Below are positions 6,494 to 10,756 of a DNA stretch of 10,756 nt, piece after piece. Each line of letters opens with the position of its first letter. Position 1 is the first letter of the stretch. The notes under the pieces were generated by a model. It was not told where the DNA came from. It searched no databases and saw nothing but the letters and a program-made list of their open reading frames with translations. Origin of the DNA: Myxococcales bacterium (GTDB lineage: Bacteria; Myxococcota; Myxococcia; Myxococcales; Anaeromyxobacteraceae); assembly GCA_021784995.1 (NCBI GenBank), contig JAJYHA010000152.1:1-10756 (forward strand), read 5' to 3'. The position numbers and the translations under genes were made by a program.

Positions 6494-7456
6494 CTACCTC
6501 GGGCCGCCCAGGGTTCGCAGGGCGCAGCGTGAGGCGGAGGGCTCCCTCGCGTGCTCCTCCATGCACCGGACGTCGAACCGCCGGCACAGCAGCTCCAGGC
6601 AGGCGCCGACGACCTCCAGCTTCCTCGCGGTGGGCATGGCCATGGCCGGGAAGAAGGCGAGCGCCCCCACGTCCTCCCCCGAGAGGAAGTCGAGCGGGTG
6701 CAGCAGGATCGAGGGCGCGGTCCGGAGAGCCCTGCAGGTCGCCAGCGCGGCCGCGAAGTAGGCCCGCGCCGCCACCGGCGAGAAGGAGGCGAGGTAGAGG
6801 ACGTAGCTCAGGTGGATGGGGACCCTGAGAACGGGCAGCGTCGTGACCGGGATCTCCACCAGCGGTCCCCCGGCCAGGTCCCAGCGGTAGGGATCGATGG
6901 GCCGGAGCCCCTCCCTCCAGCCGCCGAAGAGCCGCTTGCGCCGCTCGCGCTCGTCCGGCGGAAGGTCGGACTTCAGGAAGTAGTAGGCGCGCGCGAGCGG
7001 GCCGAGGAAGGTGGGGAAGGTGGAGCAGTCGTACTCGTACCCTCGCCGCCGGAGGACGTTCAGCACGGCCGGCGAGACGCTGAAGCCCGGGCCGCGGAAG
7101 CCGTGCGGCCGCCGCCCCGTGGCCCCCTCGATGGCGGCCTCCGCGCGCGCGATCTCGGCCTCCACCTGCTCCTCCGAGTAGAGGTGGAGCCACGGCTCGT
7201 GGTGAAAGGAGTGGTTCCCGATCTCGTGGCCGGCCGCCGCGATCCGCTGCAGCGCGCCGCGGTTCCTCTCGAGGGCGGCGTCCTGCCCCACCACGAAGAC
7301 GGTGATGCGCAGCCCCCGCTCCTCTAGGATCGCCAGGAACCGCGGCACCACCAGGTCGAGGTAGCTGGGGAAGTCCTCCCAGCCCGCGTCGCCGTGCGTC
7401 TTCATGTACGACCACTGGTTGTCGAGATCGAGGGAGAGGCTGGCGATGGGCTTCAC
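6494..7456 (-). CDS. Polysaccharide deacetylase (NodB homology domain)
   Basis: This 320-residue protein is a carbohydrate esterase 4-type deacetylase, expected to remove N- or O-acetyl groups from sugars with a divalent metal. Motif 1 is LSLDLDNQW (7-15), with D10 and D12 in place of the usual TFDD pair. Motif 2 is GNHSFHH (80-86), giving metal ligands H82 and H86. Motif 3 is GFRGPGF (119-125) with R121, and a late HPLDF (253-257) may supply the last catalytic His. No signal peptide or membrane segment is visible, which suggests cytoplasmic action on a lipid-linked or nucleotide-linked substrate. The start is a GTG at 7454-7456 with GGGAG five bases upstream. It overlaps the stop of the FAD oxidoreductase by four bases (GTGA), so the two are translationally coupled. 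It is the last gene of the rightward-originating operon. Confidence 0.92.
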   Translation of the reverse strand: MKPIASLSLDLDNQWSYMKTHGDAGWEDFPSYLDLVVPRFLAILEERGLRITVFVVGQDAALERNRGALQRIAAAGHEIGNHSFHHEPWLHLYSEEQVEAEIARAEAAIEGATGRRPHGFRGPGFSVSPAVLNVLRRRGYEYDCSTFPTFLGPLARAYYFLKSDLPPDERERRKRLFGGWREGLRPIDPYRWDLAGGPLVEIPVTTLPVLRVPIHLSYVLYLASFSPVAARAYFAAALATCRALRTAPSILLHPLDFLSGEDVGALAFFPAMAMPTARKLEVVGACLELLCRRFDVRCMEEHAREPSASRCALRTLGGPR

Positions 7457-8763
7457 CGGAGCTCCCGGTCCAGGTGGGTCTCGGCCAGGCGGACGCTCTC
7501 GTTCACGTTGAGCGTGCCGTTCACCACGTGCGCCGAGCCGAGCAGGTGGAGGCCCGGCACGCTCGTGGCGACCGGCGGGAGGCGGCCGGAGTGGCCGAGC
7601 GTCGGGATGGCGCAGACATGGCTCACGCGCGAGACCCGGAAGGCGCGCACCTGCGCGCGCCGGAAGCGAGGATACATGCGCTCCAGCGCGGGGAGGAAGG
7701 CCTCCCGGACCTGGTCGTCGCTCGTGGCCAGGAAGGGATCGCCGGCCGGGACGTACCGCGGCAGGTAGACGAGGTGGCGTCCCCCGAGCTCGGCCGGATC
7801 CACCAGCGCCGTCATCTCGATCACCCCCGTGAAGGGCACGCCTCCGTCGGTGATGTTCGTGACGTAGAACCCGGCCAGCGGCGCGTCGAGGAGGAGCGAC
7901 GCGCAGACGATCCCCAGGTACCGGACGCCGCGCAGGCGCTCCAGCTCGTCCTGCGTGAGGCCGGCGCAGATCGCGGCCGCGAGCGGGGCCGCCAGCGTCA
8001 CCACGACGCGGTCGAAGCTCGCGGCTTCGCCGCCGGAGGTCGTCACGCGGAGCCGGCCCCGCTCGGGCTCGACGCGCGCCACGGGCGTCCCGACCCGGAT
8101 CGCGACGCCCTGCGCCTCCAGCGTCTCCTGGAACCGCCGGAAGATGCGCGCGTAGCCGCCCGGGACGTACCCGAACAGCTCGCGCTTGAGGCCGCTGCGC
8201 CGGGCGGCGTAGAGCCGCGCGATGGTGGCCCAGATGAAGGCCGCGCTCGTGTCGCGCCAGCTCTCGCCCAGCTTGGAGCGCAGGAGCGGCAGCCAGAAGC
8301 GCTCGAAGGTGCGCCGGCCCGAGAGCGCGGTGAGCCAGTCGCCCACCGGGACCTGCTCCAGCCGCCGCCAGTCGCGGATGCGCGCCGCGTAGGCGATGGT
8401 CGCGCCGAGCCGCAGCTTGTCCACCAGCCGCAGCGGAGGGAAGCGCAGGAACTCGACGCTGTTCGAGACCGAGTGCAGCTCACCGTCCGCGAAGCAGCCG
8501 GTCCGCGTCGTGACCCAGCGCATCTCGCGCTCCAGCCCCAGCTCGCCGAGCAGGGCACGGAGGTGGGCGTCGGAGAGGAGCGTCACGTGGTAGTGGCGAT
8601 CCCACGTGACGTCCCCCAGGGACCACGGCGCGGCGAGGCCGCCCAGCACCGAGGTCGCCTCGAGCACCGTGACGCGGTGTCCGCGCTGGGCGAGACGCCG
8701 GGCCAGCGTGAGCCCGACCACGCCTCCTCCGACGACACACCAGGAGCGATCGGCGTCGGCCAT
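7453..8763 (-). CDS. FAD-dependent oxidoreductase (amine oxidase/protoporphyrinogen oxidase-like)
   Basis: This 436-residue flavoprotein has an N-terminal dinucleotide-binding fold: VVGGGVVG (10-17), a ribose-binding acidic residue E35 at the end of the second strand, and LGG (40-42), where this superfamily contacts FAD. The C-terminus carries the second FAD signature, GLHLLGSAHVVNGTLNVNES, close to the end. The middle is the substrate domain, with no recognisable specificity motif. Relatives occur in polysaccharide loci and include UDP-galactopyranose-mutase-like and desaturase-like enzymes. I cannot assign a substrate; oxidation or isomerisation of a sugar nucleotide or lipid-linked sugar is possible. 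The start chosen is the ATG at 8761-8763, ten bases beyond the acetyltransferase stop, with a weak GGGGC upstream. It puts the nucleotide-binding loop at the expected distance from the N-terminus. An ATG at 8818-8820 would overlap the acetyltransferase and add an unrelated tail. Confidence 0.88.
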   Translation of the reverse strand: MADADRSWCVVGGGVVGLTLARRLAQRGHRVTVLEATSVLGGLAAPWSLGDVTWDRHYHVTLLSDAHLRALLGELGLEREMRWVTTRTGCFADGELHSVSNSVEFLRFPPLRLVDKLRLGATIAYAARIRDWRRLEQVPVGDWLTALSGRRTFERFWLPLLRSKLGESWRDTSAAFIWATIARLYAARRSGLKRELFGYVPGGYARIFRRFQETLEAQGVAIRVGTPVARVEPERGRLRVTTSGGEAASFDRVVVTLAAPLAAAICAGLTQDELERLRGVRYLGIVCASLLLDAPLAGFYVTNITDGGVPFTGVIEMTALVDPAELGGRHLVYLPRYVPAGDPFLATSDDQVREAFLPALERMYPRFRRAQVRAFRVSRVSHVCAIPTLGHSGRLPPVATSVPGLHLLGSAHVVNGTLNVNESVRLAETHLDRELR

Positions 8764-8773
8764 GCGCCCCGGC

Positions 8774-9406
8774 TCAGCGCGGCGGGTCCAGCTCGGAGAC
8801 CTTCCCTCCACGGACCGCATAGCGCAGCCCGCAGGCGGGGCATGGGACGTCGGCGCGGTCGGGCGGCGGCTCCCCCGGCGCGAAGCGCAGGAAGGGCTCG
8901 CCGCAGCGACAGACGCACCCGATGGAGCGCGCCGGCTGCCCCACCACCAGGTGGAAGTCGGGCACGGTCCGCGAGACCAGCGCGCCCATGCCCACCATGG
9001 CGAACCGGCCGATCTCCAGGTTGCAGCCGACCACGCAGCCGGCGCCGATGGTCGCCCCCTCGCGCACCAGCGTCGGGTAGGTGTGCTCGTCGGGCGCCGA
9101 GCTGCGCAGGGTCCGGAGGTCGGGCGTGGTCGCCCGCGGGAAGCGGTCGTTGGTGAAGATGGTGCCGGCCGCGATCATGACGCCGCTCTCCACCGTCACG
9201 GCGTTGCAGATGTAGACGTTGGAGTTGATCTTCACGCGGTCGCCGATGGAGACGCCGTAGGCGATGAGCGACTTGCCGCCCACGAGGCACTGCGCGCCGA
9301 GGCGCGTGCCGGGACCGCGGATGTGGACGCTGTCCCAGACGGCGGTGCCGTCGCCGAGGGTCACGCCCTCCTCGACGATGGCGGTGGGGTGGACGCGGAC
9401 GCTCAT
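8774..9406 (-). CDS. Left-handed beta-helix sugar N-acetyltransferase (WbpD/WlbB-like) with Cys-rich tail
   Basis: This 210-residue enzyme has hexapeptide-repeat turns from residue 5 to about 155 (VHPTAIVEEGVTLGDGTAVW, VGGKSLIAYGVSIGDRVKI, IGAGCVVGCNLEIGRFAMVGMGALV). It also has the FTNDRFPRA loop (84-92) typical of WbpD/WlbB-type acetyltransferases, which acetylate a 3-amino-3-deoxy sugar nucleotide using acetyl-CoA. After the helix, GQPARSIG (156-163) is followed by a tail with C164, C166, C168, C189 and C192, which looks like a small zinc-ribbon. Many homologues have a similar tail, but its role is not known to me. The ATG start has GGAGGG nine bases upstream, and the gap to the Gfo/Idh/MocA stop is three bases. 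Neighbouring dehydrogenase and aminotransferase genes make a 3-acetamido sugar pathway the best reading. Confidence 0.92.
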   Translation of the reverse strand: MSVRVHPTAIVEEGVTLGDGTAVWDSVHIRGPGTRLGAQCLVGGKSLIAYGVSIGDRVKINSNVYICNAVTVESGVMIAAGTIFTNDRFPRATTPDLRTLRSSAPDEHTYPTLVREGATIGAGCVVGCNLEIGRFAMVGMGALVSRTVPDFHLVVGQPARSIGCVCRCGEPFLRFAPGEPPPDRADVPCPACGLRYAVRGGKVSELDPPR

Positions 9407-9409
9407 CGC

Positions 9410-10402
9410 TCACCGCCCTCCGTTCACGGGGACCCAGTCCTGGTGCGCCAGGCTCCGATAGGCTGCCTCGATGACCTGCACCGAGGCGATGGCGTCGTCG
9501 CTCGTGACGAGGAGCGGCTCCGCACCCCGCGTGGCCAGGCAGAAGTTCTCCACCTGCTTCCGGAAGGCCGCCACCTTGTCGTAGCCGTTCCCGAAGGAGA
9601 TCCAGTTCGGGTTGGAGGAGTGCCGGTACTTCGAGGACTTCCACCCCACCCGGACGGCGCCGTCGGAGCCGTAGATGTCGATGTAGCTGTCGCGCTCCTT
9701 GTTGATCGTCCAGGAGAGGTCCACGTTCGCGACCACCCCGCCCTTGCTCCGGATGAAGAGGCGCGCCGTGTCCTCCACCGCCAGGCTCTGCACCCGCTTG
9801 CCCTCCACCGCCTGGATCGCCGCCAGCGGCCCTAGGAAGTAGCGCGCGATGTCCACCGAGTGCGTGCCGTTGTCGATGAGGACGCCGCCGCCGCTCACCT
9901 TCGGATCGGCGTTCCACCGCCTCGCCATGTCCACCCGCGACGTGAAGGTGTTCTCGAAGAGGATGATCTCCCCCAGCAACCCGGAGGCGACGATGCTCTT
10001 GGCCTCGATCACGTCCGCCACGCAGCGGAACTTCGACGCCATGGTGAGCAGCACGCCGGCCCGGCTCGCCGCCTCGACCATGCGCTGGGCGCTCGCGAGG
10101 TCCACCGAGAGCGGCTTCTCGCACATGACGTGGACACCGCGGCCGGCGAGCGCGACCGCGAGGTCGGCGTGGGTCGCCGGCGGAGTGCAGACGACGGCGG
10201 CGTCGAAGCGCGCCTCCCGCAGCGCCGCCTCCGCGCTCCCGAAGGCCCGGCAGCCGAGCCCCGCCGCCACCGCCTCCGCGGCCTCGCGGCGCGGATCGGC
10301 CACCGCGACGAGGCGCGCCAGGCTGGAGTCCTTGAAGGCCTGGACGTAGGACTGGGCGATGGCGCCCGCGCCCACCAGCAGGAAGGAGACCGGTGTGCTC
10401 AC
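9410..10402 (-). CDS. Gfo/Idh/MocA-family NAD(P)-dependent sugar dehydrogenase
   Basis: This 330-residue oxidoreductase has an N-terminal Rossmann fold, with VGAGAIAQSYVQAF (10-23) holding the glycine loop and VADPR (34-38) closing the second strand. The family's CEKP motif (94-97) supplies the catalytic Lys96. The C-terminal alpha/beta domain contains GGGVLIDNGTHSVD (171-184), with D177 and H181 at the usual catalytic positions. Next to a DegT-type aminotransferase and a WbpD-like acetyltransferase, it most likely oxidises C3 of a nucleotide sugar to a keto group that is then transaminated (WbpB/WlbA logic). This is inferred from context; other Gfo/Idh/MocA reactions are possible. The start is a GTG at 10400-10402 with GGAGG five bases upstream. 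It overlaps the aminotransferase stop by four bases (GTGA), indicating coupled translation. Sequence upstream of this GTG is the aminotransferase in another frame. Confidence 0.93.
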   Translation of the reverse strand: MSTPVSFLLVGAGAIAQSYVQAFKDSSLARLVAVADPRREAAEAVAAGLGCRAFGSAEAALREARFDAAVVCTPPATHADLAVALAGRGVHVMCEKPLSVDLASAQRMVEAASRAGVLLTMASKFRCVADVIEAKSIVASGLLGEIILFENTFTSRVDMARRWNADPKVSGGGVLIDNGTHSVDIARYFLGPLAAIQAVEGKRVQSLAVEDTARLFIRSKGGVVANVDLSWTINKERDSYIDIYGSDGAVRVGWKSSKYRHSSNPNWISFGNGYDKVAAFRKQVENFCLATRGAEPLLVTSDDAIASVQVIEAAYRSLAHQDWVPVNGGR

Positions 10403-10756
10403 GGTTGCCTCCGGGCGATGCCGGCGACCGCCTCGCGGATCGAGCCGGCGAGGTGGTCCACGTGCTCCTCCGTGTAGCGCTCGTTCCAGGGGAGCACGAG
10501 CACCTGCTCCAGGGCGGAGAAGGTGCCCGGGAAGCGAGAGGGAGCGTAGTCCACCGCCTCCGGGCGAGCCAGCGTGAAGGGCCAGCGGCTCTTCCCGAAC
10601 GTGCGCTGCTCGCGGAACACCTGGCACTGGAAGGCGGGCTTCTGGATGTAGCGCGGCATCGACGCCACGTCGTAGGTCTTGAGCGCCTTCGCCAGGCCCG
10701 GCGAGCCCCCCTCGAGCACCTTCCCGTCCACGCGCAGGCAGTACTTCCAGATCGGA
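10399..10756 (-). CDS. DegT/DnrJ/EryC1/StrS-family sugar aminotransferase, C-terminal part only
   Basis: Only the last 118 residues are in the window; the frame is open to the right edge. The visible part begins PIWKYCLRVDGKVL and continues through YIQKPAFQCQVF, SRFPGTFSALEQVLVLPWNE and RYTEEHVDHLAGSIREAV. This is the standard C-terminal domain of PLP-dependent sugar aminotransferases, where the small domain closes over the active site and ends with the helix that follows Y(T/S)EEHVD. The PLP lysine lies outside the window. It would aminate a 3-keto (or 4-keto) nucleotide sugar, probably the product of the adjacent dehydrogenase, using glutamate as donor. Its TGA is embedded in the next gene's GTGA start. 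It is the first visible gene of the minus-strand operon, whose promoter lies off the window. Confidence 0.9.
   Translation of the reverse strand, partial: PIWKYCLRVDGKVLEGGSPGLAKALKTYDVASMPRYIQKPAFQCQVFREQRTFGKSRWPFTLARPEAVDYAPSRFPGTFSALEQVLVLPWNERYTEEHVDHLAGSIREAVAGIARRQP

Noticed and set aside
1..10756. CRISPR array, insertion sequence or phage genes
   Set aside because: No regularly spaced repeats, transposase or phage motifs were seen on reading either strand.

Overview
This is a very GC-rich window in which coding lines often exceed 75% G+C on spot counts. It carries part of a surface-polysaccharide (exopolysaccharide, capsule or O-antigen type) biosynthesis locus. The base composition, GTG starts and gene content would fit a high-GC soil-type bacterium such as a member of the Myxococcota (Anaeromyxobacter-like). 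That is an inference; no marker gene in the window fixes the taxon.

From right to left on the minus strand there is first a tightly packed operon (about 6494-10756). It holds the C-terminal part of a DegT/DnrJ/EryC1/StrS sugar aminotransferase (cut by the right edge), a Gfo/Idh/MocA sugar dehydrogenase, a left-handed beta-helix N-acetyltransferase, an FAD-dependent oxidoreductase of the amine-oxidase/protoporphyrinogen-oxidase type, and a NodB-like polysaccharide deacetylase. Two of the junctions are 4-base GTGA stop/start overlaps. The first three genes are the dehydrogenase, transaminase and acetyltransferase steps expected for making a nucleotide-linked 3-acetamido-3-deoxy sugar (WbpB/WbpE/WbpD-like logic).

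The middle (about 3907-6460) is different. It holds a divergent pair: an exported SGNH-hydrolase-like protein (minus) and a polytopic GT-C-type membrane glycosyltransferase (plus, the only plus-strand gene). They share a 159-base intergenic region containing a perfect 10-base inverted repeat and an 11-base direct repeat with a 20-base period. The end of the plus-strand gene overlaps, in antisense, what looks like the C-terminal stub of a second, broken SGNH hydrolase.

The left part (1-3497) returns to minus-strand polysaccharide genes, preceded by a 409-base, less GC-rich non-coding stretch that probably holds their promoter. They are a membrane family-2 glycosyltransferase, a polyprenyl-phosphate sugar-phosphate transferase (the enzyme that primes repeat-unit assembly on the lipid carrier), and a hexapeptide acyltransferase running off the left edge.

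Together the genes cover sugar-nucleotide modification, priming, chain building, and acyl/acetyl decoration or removal. No flippase, polymerase or export protein is in view, so the locus must continue outside. Nothing here is clearly a wholly new system. The points most worth a second look are the SGNH remnant, the GT-C/SGNH divergent module with its repeats, and the oxidoreductase-deacetylase pair.
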